Shown here: piece by piece, positions 30,431-41,731 of the stretch
Position numbering within the stretch: the stretch's first letter is position 1
Layout of the letters: each line of letters begins with the position of its first letter
Assembly: GCA_023807065.1 (NCBI GenBank)
Contig: JAJJLU010000337.1
Location: 37,888-101,887 of the forward strand
From: Isotricha intestinalis
Lineage: Eukaryota > Ciliophora > Litostomatea > Vestibuliferida > Isotrichidae
Direction: 5' to 3'
DNA length: 64,000 bases
Position numbers and translations under genes: made by a program
The notes under the pieces: model-generated
Databases searched by the model: none
The model's input: the letters and a program-made list of their open reading frames with translations, nothing else
Told to the model about the DNA's origin: nothing

Positions 30431-32094
30431 ATGGAGGAATTTTCAAATTTTAGAAATCAAAAAATGAATCATAAAATAGGTAATTAAATAAAAATAATTA
30501 ATATTAGAAATATCGGATATTAAAGATAGAATAATAAAAGAAAGTTTAAATTTAAGAAAGAAAAGTTTAAATTCTTTAATTGCATCAAAGAGAAAAATTA
30601 CCTTTCAAAATTTCACTGAAAATAATATAGAATATATATTAAATAACTCAAATATTCAAATCCCAAATCAATTTATTATTAATTATGATCAATTTAAAAT
30701 AAATGTAATTTATTTTATATAAAAAATTTATTTTTTAGTTTAACATTGAATTATTAAAAGATTATTTTTACTCAACTAATGAAGAATTAAATAAATATGC
30801 ATTATTAATTTTAAGGAAATTTATTTGTGAAAAAAATGAAAATATAAATATTGTTTGTAAACAAATAGATGAAAATTTAATAAATAAAATAATATCATAT
30901 CTTGTATATATTAAAGATAAAAAAATATTATTTGAAACAATTTGGATTCTAATAAATATAGCATATGAAAAAGAAGGAGAAGAAAAAATAGGAAAAGATA
31001 AAAATAATTTACAATATATATTAAATTTCACAACAAATGCATTAAATGATAAAATAATGTTATTTCATATATTATGGTTAATTAGTAATTTAACTCCTGA
31101 TAATTTAATGGTTAAATTATTTTTTTTTAAAAACCATATTTTTGATTTATTTCAAATAATTTCTGATAAATATGAATTTGAAGAAGAAATAAATAAAATA
31201 TTAATTAAAGTAATTAATAATAATTGTAGACCAACCAATTTTGATGGATATGAAAAAGAATATATTAAGATCATTCCTTTTTTATTTAAGCAAATTAATT
31301 TATTTGATGAATTTAAAAGTATAAATATGTGTTTATATTTATTATATAAATTCTCAGATACTAGAAATATTAATATTTTAGAATCTTTACTTAAAAATAA
31401 AGTTCATTTAAAGATTATTGAAATTTATTATGATATAAAAAATAGTTTTTATAATGATGAAGAAAAAATACAATTAAAATTATATATTTTAAAAATAATA
31501 GGAAATATTACTTCAGGAGAAGATGATAATAGTTATATATTAATGAAAGATAATATTATTAAATTTATTCAATTTTTATTATTAGATAATGATGATTTAA
31601 TTATTAAACATACTCTTTGGATTATAAGAAATTTAATTTTAAGTTTACCTGGAAATCTTTCACAATTTTTTCAAAATAATATTATTAATCAAATTATAGA
31701 TATTGGAATTAATATTTATGATATTTTTTCTAATAATTTTCAAGGAAATGAAAATTTATTAATTGCTTTTAAACATTTAATTTACATTATATATTTTATT
31801 ATTAATGATCATATTGATGAATACTGTTTTAAAATTCTTAATTATAAATCTTCAATTTGTTTAATGTTTTTAATTTTTGGTTTAAGTCTCTTTCAAAATG
31901 ATTTAACAATAATTAAAATGATTTTTGATTGTTTACATTTAATAATTTTATTTGATGAAAAGCACAATTTAAATTTTTTTAATTTAATGTTATCTTTTAA
32001 TTTAGAATCTAATTTAGAAATATTAATAAATTGCAATGATGATTTAATTTCAGAAGAAGCAGAATTTTTTCATAATAAAATAATAAATGGATAA
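30431..32094 (+). CDS. Importin alpha (karyopherin alpha), three exons
   Basis: Importin alpha binds nuclear localisation signals and, through an N-terminal IBB helix, importin beta. Exons 30431-30479, 30508-30704 and 30739-32094 give 533 residues, the usual size. The first about 50 residues are a basic IBB-like helix (KDRIIKESLNLRKKSLN, then ASKRK). Armadillo repeats follow with recurring WxxxN signatures: ETIWILINIAYEKE, LFHILWLISNLTPDN and KHTLWIIRNLILS. That is the arrangement of Trp/Asn arrays that hold NLS peptides. It is divergent in sequence. Both introns are needed to keep the frame open from the ATG. Confidence 0.85.
30480..30507 (+). other. Intron 1 of importin alpha (28 nt)
   Basis: GT...TATTAG, phase 1, contains in-frame stops. 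It is among the shortest introns in the window. Confidence 0.85.
30705..30738 (+). other. Intron 2 of importin alpha (34 nt)
   Basis: GTAATT...TTTTTAG, phase 0. Removal joins FKIN to FNIEL in one frame. Confidence 0.87.
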
Positions 32095-32221
32095 AAAACA
32101 ATAAAATAAATTTAATTAAAATTCAATTAAAAAATTATAAATAATATTATTAATTGTTTTTCTTAAAAAGTTGATAAATTTATATTATAAATATAGAAAA
32201 TTATATTTTTTTTCATTATAT

Positions 32222-33559
32222 TTATTGACAATAATTTCCTCCAAAAAAATCTCCAAATTTTTTCCAAAAACTTTTTTCCGGAGTATGTAAAACAATTTTT
32301 TTTTTAGGTTTAGCACCAACAGCTTTAAAAAATTCTTTTTGAGAATTAGAAACATAATTTTCACTTTTATAATCTTGACTTAAATAATTACTATCAATTA
32401 AATTAAAATTATTTTTATTTTTATCTTTATAAGAATATTGACTATATTGATCATAATTATTATTATTATCTTTGCTAAAAAAATTTCTTTCTTTTTCAAA
32501 ATTTTCATAAGAATCATTATAATAATCAATATCATAATTATTATGTAATATATCTAAATAATCTTTATTTGAATTTGTGTCATTTGTTGTTTTAATTGGA
32601 GTATAAGAATCTAAAGGAATATCATTCTGGAAACTTTCTTCAATATTATTATTTTTATATTTTTGTTTTGTATTTTTTGTAAATTCTCTAAATCTAGATA
32701 AAATAATTTGATTAGGGTCATTTAAAAATAATTTTATCCATGAATAATTATATATATCACTTATTGTTTTTATTATATTTGTATTAATTAAATCATATAT
32801 TAATCTATCATAATCATTATTTTTATTATTTTGTTTTCTTAAAGAATTTTCTTCATCACCTAAACCATTTATTAATATTTGTAATATGAATCCTAAAGGA
32901 ATGATATCTTCTTCATATGAATATAAATTTTTATTTATATTTTCTTCTAAATTTATTATTTCTGAAAAATCATAAAAATAAATTCTAAATTTATCACCTA
33001 ATAATATTTTCTCGGGAGAAACATTTCTTAATATAATTCCTTGTTTATGAAAAAATTCAATTGTTATTAAAATTTGATAAAAAATTACAAATGAATTTTC
33101 TTCTGTGAAAGGTCCTTTTTCATTTATATAATCATATAAATTTCCATTTGGGAAATAATCATATATTAAATTTATTTTTTTCTCTTTTTTATTAATACAA
33201 AGTAATTTTAAAATACATTTATTATCTTTTATTTTTGGATTTTGATATAAATTTATTATTTTTTGAATCATATTTTTTTTCTCTGGAAATTTATCTATAT
33301 TAATTTCTTTCTTTAAATATATTTTATTATCAATTTTATTTTTCACTAAATATAAAGTTGTTTCGTTTTTTTTTGATATTATTGTTTTATTTTTTCCAGT
33401 TGTTTTATTATCAATATCAATAAATTTATCATAAGAATAATTATTTGAAGACTTTATATTATTGCCTAAATAATTTAATATAAATTATAAGAAAATACTT
33501 TTTCTTTCCTTATTTTTTTTTCTATGAGAATATAAACCTGAAAGTCTTTCTTTTTCCAT
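32222..33559 (-). CDS. Pseudokinase, two exons (434 aa)
   Basis: Exon 1 is 33559-33499 (20 codons plus one base) and exon 2 is 33465-32222, joined across a 33-nt GT-AG intron. Exon 2 alone lacks an ATG at its 5' end, so the upstream exon is needed. A protein-kinase fold is visible: ETTLYLVKNKIDNKIYLKKEI (beta strands with a lysine), NLIYDYFPNGNLYDYI hinge, FYQILITIEFFHKQGI helix. The catalytic loop reads ILRNVSPEKILL instead of HRD..KxxN, and the metal site is YDFSE, not DFG. Loss of the HRD Asp and its Asn points to a non-catalytic scaffold. The C-terminal 160 residues are Asn/Asp/Tyr-rich, ending WKKFGDFFGGNYCQ. Confidence 0.82.
33466..33498 (-). other. Intron in the pseudokinase gene (33 nt)
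   Basis: On the minus strand it starts GTATTT and ends TTTAG, phase 1 (A|GC gives Ser). It contains an in-frame TAA. Confidence 0.83.
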
Positions 33560-33972
33560 TATAAAAATAAATAAATAAAATATTAAAATTTTTATCTGAA
33601 TAAGTAAATTCAAAAAAAAAATTATAAACAAAGAAATCGCAAAAATAAATAAAGAAAAAAAGAAAACTTATCATAAATATATTATAATATTATATATTTT
33701 CATCAATGAAATATAATACTTTCTTATAAGGAATTAAACATTTTTTCTTATTATTTCTATTAATATAAAGATTATAACAATGAAATTAATTAATAAGTTC
33801 ATTTTATTAAAAAAAATATATTAAATTTTTATTGTTCTTTTTAATTAGATTATAAAAAATGTATATATCTTCATCAATTAAAAAATTGAAAACTAATTTA
33901 TGTTTCGATCTAAAGTTCTCGTTTTTTTTAATTATTCCTTAAAAATAAATTTTTTTATAATTTAATTAATCA
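33560..33972. promoter_or_regulatory. Divergent intergenic region
   Basis: These 413 bp separate head-to-head starts of the pseudokinase (33559) and the WD40 gene (33973). A 27-codon open frame at 33859 is too short and biased to call. No other feature seen. Confidence 0.5.
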
Positions 33973-34980
33973 ATGATTGAAAAGGATAAAAGCTTTGATA
34001 TTAAACTAAAAAAAATAAAAGAAATAAATTATTATACAGAAGAAATTTTGGCTGTAAGTATTTTTAATTCAGGAAATATTATAATTTCATCAATGAATAG
34101 AGGATTCACTATATGGGATACTAAATTTAATTTAATTTATGAAAAAAAAATAGAAAAATATTCGATTAGTTCAATTTGTATAATAGACCAAGAAACTTTT
34201 TATACAGGTTCTGATAATGGGAAACTTCAATTATGGCAAGAAAACAAAGAAGATTATGAAATTGTTTTTGAAAAAATAAAAATTAATGTGGGTGGTCTCA
34301 AAAATCAATTAATACATACTGCATCAATTCAAAAAATATTATTTTCAAATAATTATCTTTATACTTGTTCTTTAGATGGTTATATTAAAATAATAAAAAA
34401 AGAAAGAGAATATACTATTATAAAGAGTTTATCAATTAAAGATAAAGAATATGACCAAAATTTAAAAATATTTACTATAATTTATGATGATGACTTTAAA
34501 TTATTAATTTCTTCTGGTGAAAGTGGAACTTATTTATGGAAAAAAGAAGATTTTCAAAAACACAAAAAAATTTGTGATACTGAAGCTTTTGAAAATGGTC
34601 TACAAATATTTGAAAAAAAAGATGATTTAATTAAATTTATTTGTGGTGATAAAGAAATTATTATTTTTTCAGTTGATAAAAAAGAAAAAATAAATATTGA
34701 ATATAAGACAAATAAGTTAGATTATGAGTGTTTTAGTATTTGTGTTACAAATATAAATAATAAAATTATATATATTACAGGAGAAAATATAGATAACAAA
34801 GATGAAGAAAATCATAAAATTAGATTATATGATAAAAATCAAGATAATAAAGTTTTAAAAGTATTCCCTTATGCACATGAAAAAAGAATCAATGGATTAT
34901 TAATGTATTGTGATTCATTAATATCATTTTCTAAAGATGGTAAAGTAATAATATGGAATATATGTGAAGATTTTTTTTGA
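33973..34980 (+). CDS. WD40-repeat beta-propeller protein (335 aa)
   Basis: About six to seven degenerate WD40 blades are visible through their strand endings: RGFTIWDTKFN, GKLQLWQENKE, DGYIKIIKKER, SGTYLWKKEDF, HKIRLYDKNQD and DGKVIIWNICED. Each is preceded by a loop ending in S/T-x-S-x-D/N-G. No other domain, signal or membrane segment; the propeller fills the whole chain. WD40 proteins are scaffolds, and nothing here names the complex. The stop is TGA after EDFF, directly behind the last blade, which supports TGA as a true stop in this genome. Confidence 0.85.
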   Translation: MIEKDKSFDIKLKKIKEINYYTEEILAVSIFNSGNIIISSMNRGFTIWDTKFNLIYEKKIEKYSISSICIIDQETFYTGSDNGKLQLWQENKEDYEIVFEKIKINVGGLKNQLIHTASIQKILFSNNYLYTCSLDGYIKIIKKEREYTIIKSLSIKDKEYDQNLKIFTIIYDDDFKLLISSGESGTYLWKKEDFQKHKKICDTEAFENGLQIFEKKDDLIKFICGDKEIIIFSVDKKEKINIEYKTNKLDYECFSICVTNINNKIIYITGENIDNKDEENHKIRLYDKNQDNKVLKVFPYAHEKRINGLLMYCDSLISFSKDGKVIIWNICEDFF

Positions 34981-36058
34981 ATCCAAATAAAAATAAATTA
35001 ATATTTAAAAAATGTTATTTAATTTAAAAATTCTTTATATATCATGTTAATTTATTCATTTTACCATAAATAGTGAATTTGCATATAAAATATAAATCAT
35101 TTAAAATAAATTACTATTCAAATATATCTCTTTCCAAATATTACTTTAATTTTTAAATGAATCTTTTATTTTTATCTCATTTATAAAAACATTTGATTTA
35201 ACTCTAACTAGTAATTTAAAATTCTATTATTCGAAAATTGAAATATTTCTTATTATTCATTTAATAAATTATATTAAAAAATTAAAATTAAAAAAAAAGA
35301 ATAATAATACTCTTAATAAATTAAAAATAAAAAATGGCTGAAGAAGAATAATTAGAAACAGAAAAGAAATTTACATAATATGATAAATTATCAGATTTAG
35401 AAATTATTATACAGATAATATTTTAACAGATGAATTAAAAGAAATTATATACAAGAGTTCAATTACAATATTCAGATTTAGAAATAATTTTTTTAAAAAT
35501 GTTGATTTATTAGATGCAAATATAGAAAGGTAAATGTAATTTAATGTAGAAAAAATTAGGTTCAATTTGATAAAGAAGAAATTCCTTATGTAATGGAGTT
35601 GTTGTTATAGAAGATAAATTAAGAAATATCAATATTATCCTGAATTACTTCAATTTTTTGAACAAAAATTAAAGATTTATAAAAGATAATTAATGATATT
35701 AATATTTAATAACTAATTATAACTATTATAATTAAAATATCCACCATTTATTTACTTTATTTAACATTTGGTAAAATATTTTATTATTTATGAAATTTAA
35801 AAAATAAAAATAGAAGATTATCAGAAATAACAATTAAATTAATAAGAAAATAAATGAAAAATGTTAAACAAATATAAAATACTTTAATTTCTTAACTTCA
35901 AAATAAAATTATATCAATTTCTAATTTTCATAACGTATTATTTTTCCATGTTTTTCTTTCGTTTTTCATTTTCTTTGGAATTTAAAAAAAAATAAAAATA
36001 TTATAATTTTTTATTATATATTTAAAAAACAATAATAAAAAAATAAAGTTAAAAATCA
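34981..36058. other. Long intergenic region with a decayed gene
   Basis: This 1,078-bp gap is long for the window. Its middle (about 35334-35690) has coding-like base composition and is listed separately. The flanks are A/T-rich with nothing else recognised. Confidence 0.55.
35334..35690 (+). pseudogene. Decayed gene fragment, family not identified
   Basis: An ATG followed by MAEEE then TAA, with coding-like sequence continuing in shifting frames: LETEKKFT, ILTDELKEIIYKSS, FRNNFFKNVDLLDANIER, then a 32-nt GT...TTAG intron-like gap (35532-35563), then VQFDKEEIPYVME and YYPELLQFFEQKLKIYK. No single frame is open. The helical, amphipathic pieces could come from a BAR-like or other coiled protein, but I cannot assign it. 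Decay is inferred from several stops and frame changes, whereas neighbouring genes are intact. Confidence 0.4.
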
Positions 36059-39000
36059 ATGAACTTTCCACCAAACCTTTTTAATTCATCCCAATATAAA
36101 ATAATGTTATATAACATAGATACTATATCTCATAATAATTTAAACATAAATGATGAATTAGAATTTCATCAAAATTTAGCAAAAAAATTATTAAAAAATA
36201 TATCAACATCAGAAAATCTTCAAATATCAGTTTTTTCATATCTTAGTAAAATGTCAATAAATGAATTAATAAAAATATGTTCAATTAATTCAAAATGGTT
36301 CATTGATATTGTTCATCAATTAATTTTATTTTCTCGATTAGAATCTCAATTACTTAAATTTTTAGATGAAAAATCAAATAATAAGAATAATGATAATATA
36401 AATGAAAATATTATATTAGAAGGTAATAATCAATTTACTAATTATTTTGAAACTAAAGAAAATAAATTTATTCCTCTTTCAAAAAAAAAGCCTGAAGATA
36501 CTTCAATAGATTTTATTCAATCAATAAGATATTTAACAGTAAATTTAAATAATGAAAAAAAACAATATAATAATATATTAACTTTATCATCTGATTTTCT
36601 TTCTAATTTTGCAATATTTAAAGATACTTTTTTAAAAATTTCAAAAGAAGAATGCTTTAAATTTCCAATTAGAATAATTCCAAATGATAATAATAAAACT
36701 AATTTTAATAAAACAATATATAATTTTGAACTTCCTCAGTGGTTTAATAAAAAAGAAACTTTTTCTGTTTCTGAATTAATTTGTGCTTATTTTGAACAAA
36801 TCATTTTACTTCATTATCAATATTACGTTTTATATAATATTAAAATAATTCCTTTTCCTTTTCAAAATAAATTAGATGAAATTTTAGATAATAAACAAAA
36901 AATATTATCATTTATAGAAAATACTTTAGAAAAAAATAAATTATTTTCTGAATTAAATTTTACTTGTCTTTCAAAATTAATTGATGAAGATAAAAATATA
37001 AACGAAACAATAATAAAAAGAAGTAATAATGATAAACATTTTTCTTATTATTTTGAAAATGAGAAAGGTAAATTAATAACAAAAACAACAATAGAACAAA
37101 TAAATGATTCTCAATTTAAATTACATAAATGCTTTTTTGAAAGTAACATAAAATTTGTTAATTTTTTATATGAAACTAATGATAATATTGTTGGAACAAT
37201 TGAAGATTTTGTTTTTAAATCTATTTGTGAACAAATTAATAATATTTATAGACAGGAAATTGCAAATGATTTAATCAATGATAATTTTGAAAATGAAGAA
37301 AAAATAATTAAAAAGAAAAAGAAAAAAAATAGGAAAAAAAAACATCATAAGAAAAAGAAACATCCTAAAGAAGAAGAAAAAAATGATAAAAATATTGAAA
37401 ATAATAAATCAGTTATTGAAGATAATTATATTAATGATATTAATCAAATTGAATTAAACATTGAGAATGAAAATAAAAATGAAACAATAGAAAAAAATAT
37501 AATAAATGATAATTTAAATGATAAAACTGAAAAAGAAAAAAATAAAAACGAAGAAATATTAAAAGAAGAAATAAATAAAAGTGAAAATGCAAATAATGAA
37601 AATTTAGAAGAAAATAAAAATAAAGATAATGATGTTAAAGATCAAAATGATTTAAACTGTAATTCAAATGGTGGAAAGAATACTTCAAATATAACAGAAG
37701 ATATTATTATAACAAATCCAAAACCAAAAAAAAGAAAAAAGGAAAAACCATTCTTTCTTTTCCCTGTTGTAAAATCAAAGAAAAATAATGAAATTAATAG
37801 TGATTCAGAGAAAAATAAAAATGAAAAATTAAAAGATAATAAAAATAAATTTGAGAATAAAAAAGAAAATTTAGATAAAAAAATCCCAAATGAAAATTTA
37901 TCTCCAGAATCAAAAAATATATCAAATCAAAATATAAATAAAGATAATAATAATAAATCTTATTCTCCTTCTTATTCTCAATCAACAAAAAATTCTTTTT
38001 CAAATAATAATTCTCCGGTTTTTCAAAATAAACAAAATGATTATTCGTATAAATCAAATAATAATTATAATAATAACATAAATAATTATTTCATATCAAA
38101 TTATAATAATTATGGACAAAAAATTTATCAAAAAAATAATTTTTATCAAAATACTTTATTTAATCCTTTAACATATATTTCAAATTCACTAAATCAATTT
38201 TCAAATGAAATAAAAGAAAATACAAAAAATGTAAATTATAATAAAGAACTTTTATCAAAATATAGAATAAAATATATAGAAGAAATAAAATTAATAATAA
38301 CATCAATATTAAAAAATAATAATAATAATTTTTCAATATCACAATATGGTTCTTATATATCAGGCTTATCAATAGAAAATTCTGATGTTGATATAATGAT
38401 TAAATTATATGATAAAAGTAATGTTAATGATATTATTTCAATATTAATCAGAGAATTTACAAACAAAGATAATAAAATTTTTTTTTCTAAAATAAATCCA
38501 ATATATACTGCAAGTGTTCCAGTAATTAAATTAGAATGTGAAATATATGATTCAATAACTGATAATAAGATTAAAGATTATTTTATGAATAATTATATTT
38601 ATAATTATAATGAAATTCAAAAACTAAAATTTGATATTACTTTCTTTGAAATTGATGAAAAAGAAAAAAATAATAAATTACCTTCTGAAAAAATATTAGA
38701 TTTCATTCATGAAAATATTATTTTATATCCTAGTATAATTGATATAATATATATAATGAAAAGATATATTCAAGCTGAAAAATTAAATTTAAGTTATAAA
38801 GGAGGAATTTCATCTTATTCTTTATTTTTATTAATTTTATCTTATGTAAAAGCAAATAAAAATAATTTAAAAATCCCAATTGGAACTTTATTTATTGAAT
38901 TTTTAACTTTTTATGCAAATTTAAATTTCGGTAATTATATAATAAATCCTAAATTTGAAGAAAAAAATGAAATTTATGAAATATTATCAGAACCAAATGA

Positions 39001-39187
39001 AAATTATCTTATTTATATAAAAGACCCTTTTTCAGGATTAAATGTATCTAAAAGTTCTTTTAAAGTAAGAGAAATTCAATTTGCCTTTTCAAAAGCTGCT
39101 TCTTATATATTCAATAAGCTTTATTTAAATAATTTAGAAAAAAATACAGAATCTTATAATAAAATTTTGAGTGGATTATTAAGTTAA
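36059..39187 (+). CDS. Non-canonical poly(A) polymerase / nucleotidyltransferase, Trf4/PAPD5-like (1042 aa)
   Basis: Trf4-type enzymes add short A tails to nuclear RNAs for surveillance. The catalytic domain is at the C-terminal end: QYGSYISGLSIENSDVDIMI holds the GS and the two Asp (D776, D778) of the DxD motif, and FDITFFE supplies the third Asp (D859). The PAP-associated part has YIMKRYIQAEKLNLSYKGGISSYSLFLLILSYV (about 900-932) and a nucleotide-recognition-like DPFSGLNVSKSSFKVREIQFAFSKA. An N-terminal helical domain (about 20-400) of unknown type precedes a Lys/Asn/Glu-rich linker with a strong basic patch near 420-440 that could be an NLS. All three carboxylates are present, so it should be active. 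Confidence 0.88.
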   Translation: MNFPPNLFNSSQYKIMLYNIDTISHNNLNINDELEFHQNLAKKLLKNISTSENLQISVFSYLSKMSINELIKICSINSKWFIDIVHQLILFSRLESQLLKFLDEKSNNKNNDNINENIILEGNNQFTNYFETKENKFIPLSKKKPEDTSIDFIQSIRYLTVNLNNEKKQYNNILTLSSDFLSNFAIFKDTFLKISKEECFKFPIRIIPNDNNKTNFNKTIYNFELPQWFNKKETFSVSELICAYFEQIILLHYQYYVLYNIKIIPFPFQNKLDEILDNKQKILSFIENTLEKNKLFSELNFTCLSKLIDEDKNINETIIKRSNNDKHFSYYFENEKGKLITKTTIEQINDSQFKLHKCFFESNIKFVNFLYETNDNIVGTIEDFVFKSICEQINNIYRQEIANDLINDNFENEEKIIKKKKKKNRKKKHHKKKKHPKEEEKNDKNIENNKSVIEDNYINDINQIELNIENENKNETIEKNIINDNLNDKTEKEKNKNEEILKEEINKSENANNENLEENKNKDNDVKDQNDLNCNSNGGKNTSNITEDIIITNPKPKKRKKEKPFFLFPVVKSKKNNEINSDSEKNKNEKLKDNKNKFENKKENLDKKIPNENLSPESKNISNQNINKDNNNKSYSPSYSQSTKNSFSNNNSPVFQNKQNDYSYKSNNNYNNNINNYFISNYNNYGQKIYQKNNFYQNTLFNPLTYISNSLNQFSNEIKENTKNVNYNKELLSKYRIKYIEEIKLIITSILKNNNNNFSISQYGSYISGLSIENSDVDIMIKLYDKSNVNDIISILIREFTNKDNKIFFSKINPIYTASVPVIKLECEIYDSITDNKIKDYFMNNYIYNYNEIQKLKFDITFFEIDEKEKNNKLPSEKILDFIHENIILYPSIIDIIYIMKRYIQAEKLNLSYKGGISSYSLFLLILSYVKANKNNLKIPIGTLFIEFLTFYANLNFGNYIINPKFEEKNEIYEILSEPNENYLIYIKDPFSGLNVSKSSFKVREIQFAFSKAASYIFNKLYLNNLEKNTESYNKILSGLLS

Positions 39188-39768
39188 AAAATAAAAAAAA
39201 TTACTTTTCTTAATTATTTTTGTCCTATAATATCTATCATTAAAATATATAAATATAATAAATTTTCTTTCAAAATATAATTTTAAAAAAATAATTAAAA
39301 TTATATTCTAAATAAAATAAAAATAAAAAAAAGATTATTACTGGTAAAAAGTAATCAAAAAATTGAAAAGATGTGTTCAAAATTTTGTTATTGAAGATAA
39401 AAGATTTAATTTTCACTTCAACCTAAAATTCAAATTACTTTTTCTTATTTAATTTTCTAAAGAAAAATTTATCATAATAGTGTTTTTGTTATAGACAATA
39501 AAAATAATCTTTAATGATAACTATTTTATTGTTAATATTTAGGAAATCAATAAAATTTTTTATTTGATTATTATACATTTAATTAATTGCTTTTTATTTT
39601 TTATATATTCTAAAGATTTTTATGTAAAAAATTTTTGATTATTAGATAAGGAATTAAAAATATAATAAAAACATTATTAATAAATAGTTAAATTCCATTT
39701 TATAAGTATTTATTTTAATTTAAAAAAATCTAAAAAATAAATTAAAAAAATATAACATATAAATAATA
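39188..39768. other. Convergent intergenic region, nothing recognised
   Basis: These 581 bp lie between two converging stops (39187 and 39769). Only short, stop-ridden frames; no RNA gene noticed. Confidence 0.5.
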
Positions 39769-41652
39769 TTAAATATTTCCCTCATTAACATTTCCTTTTT
39801 CTTCATCAATATTACCTTCATCTTTTTTTTCTTCATTATCTAAAATAACATAATCCATTTTAATTTTATCAGAATTATTTTGTTCACTATTATTTTTTTC
39901 ATTTTTAATATCTTCTTTAATATTTTCTTCATTTTTCATTTCATCAATTTTAATATCTTTTTTTTCATCTTCAATTAAATCTTCATTAGGATCATAAGCA
40001 TTAATATCAATTTCTCCAGTAATTCCTGAGTTAGCATAAATAGTTTCAACTAAATTTTTTTCAATATTATATTTAATAGCAAATTTATCAATTATATGTT
40101 TAATAATATCTTTATCAATTTTAAATTCAACCATATTATTTGAGTAAGATAATAATTGAGAAAAACCAGCATTAGATGATATTTTTTTTTGTTCATTTTC
40201 ATCATTATTTTTATTTATTTTATTATTTTTCTCAATTTCTTTCTTAATCATTAAATCAATAATTCCATTCCAAAAATTAATTGATTTTAACCAATTATTA
40301 TCTTGAATAGATTCAATTAAATAAATTTTTTTATTTTTATCATTTTTATCTTCAATATAATAAGTTTGTGATAATATAATACAATTTTTTCCTGATTCAT
40401 AATCTTTTTCTTTTTCAGCAATTTCTAAAATTAAATTTAACACTTCTTTTAAATTATTCATTATCTCTTCTTTTCTAGCATATCTACCTTGTGTTCTTTG
40501 TTTACTTAAATTAATTAAAAAATAATCTCTAAATTGTTTTTCTTTTAAATATTCAAGTAATTTTTCTTGTTCATTAAATTTAACATTTGTTTTAAAAAAA
40601 TTAACAGTCATTTTTCTTAATTCACTTTTTTTATCTTCAAATTCTTGATTAAAATCAGGGAAAATTCCATTAAAATTTAATTTCATTTCTCTCATAACAT
40701 TATATTTAAATTCTTCCGATTCTTTTGTTTCTGTTATTTTTGTTATTGGATCATAAGGATAAAATATTATTTCTTCATCAGGTTTTACTGTTCCTTTGTT
40801 CAAATCCACAAATTCATTAATATCTTTTTTAATATCTATTTTTTTTATATTTTCCTCAAAATCTTGAATATTAGTTGTAATTATTTGTATATCTTTTTTT
40901 AATTCAGCTACAAATAACATTAACATTATTTTTATTTCTTCTCCACTATTTTCATCTCTTTTTTCATAAAATTGAAGAATATCATTTTGCTTTTGATTAA
41001 AATCAATTCTTAATTTATTAGCATTTTGAATTTCTAAAATATATTTATTTTCATAATTTTTAGCTTCATTAATTAAATCATTTTTTTTACTTTCTAATTT
41101 ATTTAAAGTTTCAATATTTGCTTGAGAAACATCAATTTCTTTAGTTTTAATAACAACTCTTAATTGATTTTCAGCAGCAGAAGCAGAATTATAAAAAGTT
41201 TTTTTGGCTTTTTCAACTGAATTTTGAGCATAAATATAATTGTTATAAGCTTTTTTTAAATTATTATATTTATCTTTTTCTTCATAATAAACAGGATCTA
41301 ATATAGAATCTAATTTCTGAATAATATAACCTGGTATTGCTTTTTCAAAATAATCAAATGCTTCCCCTTGTTTTGATATATTTGATACTAAAGATAATAA
41401 TGCATCATTTTGACTATTGTTTGTTTCTTCTAATTGATATTTTGCTTTTACTATATTTAAATTTGATTTTGAAAAATCTGATATTCCTGACCTATATTTT
41501 GTAAATATTGTTTTTAAATTTGATAAATAATTATATTGTCTTCTATATCTTTCATGTAAAGCTTCAAAACGATTCCATAAATGATCTTCATATTTTAATA
41601 ATGGTTTTTCTTTTATTTCTTGATTATTTATTTGTTGAATTTTATTTTCCAT
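39769..41652 (-). CDS. F-BAR protein with SBF2-like C-terminal domain (627 aa)
   Basis: F-BAR domains are curved helical dimers that bind and bend membranes. The FCH/F-BAR region is residues about 20-290: LWNRFEALHERYRRQYNYLSNLKTIFTKY, then LVSNISKQGEAFDYFEKAIPGYIIQKL and long helices with AENQLRVVIKTKE. Residues about 375-560 resemble the SBF2 domain (RKEEIMNNLKEVLNLILEIAEKEKDYESGKNCIILSQTYYIED, then WLKSINFWNGIIDLMI), known from myotubularin-related proteins. The last 70 residues are acidic. Absence of an SH3 domain differs from animal F-BAR proteins. The role is probably in endocytosis or membrane traffic, by inference. Confidence 0.78.
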   Translation of the reverse strand: MENKIQQINNQEIKEKPLLKYEDHLWNRFEALHERYRRQYNYLSNLKTIFTKYRSGISDFSKSNLNIVKAKYQLEETNNSQNDALLSLVSNISKQGEAFDYFEKAIPGYIIQKLDSILDPVYYEEKDKYNNLKKAYNNYIYAQNSVEKAKKTFYNSASAAENQLRVVIKTKEIDVSQANIETLNKLESKKNDLINEAKNYENKYILEIQNANKLRIDFNQKQNDILQFYEKRDENSGEEIKIMLMLFVAELKKDIQIITTNIQDFEENIKKIDIKKDINEFVDLNKGTVKPDEEIIFYPYDPITKITETKESEEFKYNVMREMKLNFNGIFPDFNQEFEDKKSELRKMTVNFFKTNVKFNEQEKLLEYLKEKQFRDYFLINLSKQRTQGRYARKEEIMNNLKEVLNLILEIAEKEKDYESGKNCIILSQTYYIEDKNDKNKKIYLIESIQDNNWLKSINFWNGIIDLMIKKEIEKNNKINKNNDENEQKKISSNAGFSQLLSYSNNMVEFKIDKDIIKHIIDKFAIKYNIEKNLVETIYANSGITGEIDINAYDPNEDLIEDEKKDIKIDEMKNEENIKEDIKNEKNNSEQNNSDKIKMDYVILDNEEKKDEGNIDEEKGNVNEGNI

Positions 41653-41731
41653 TTAATTTAATTAATAAATTATTTTAATTAAAAATAATTTCAAAAAAAA
41701 AGGTTTTGTTTTTTTAAAAAAATTATTTTTT

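Noticed and set aside
35334..35690. Reading TAA as Gln to open the fragment
   Set aside because: About 30 intact genes in the window end at TAA right after complete domains, so TAA is a real stop; frame changes would remain anyway.
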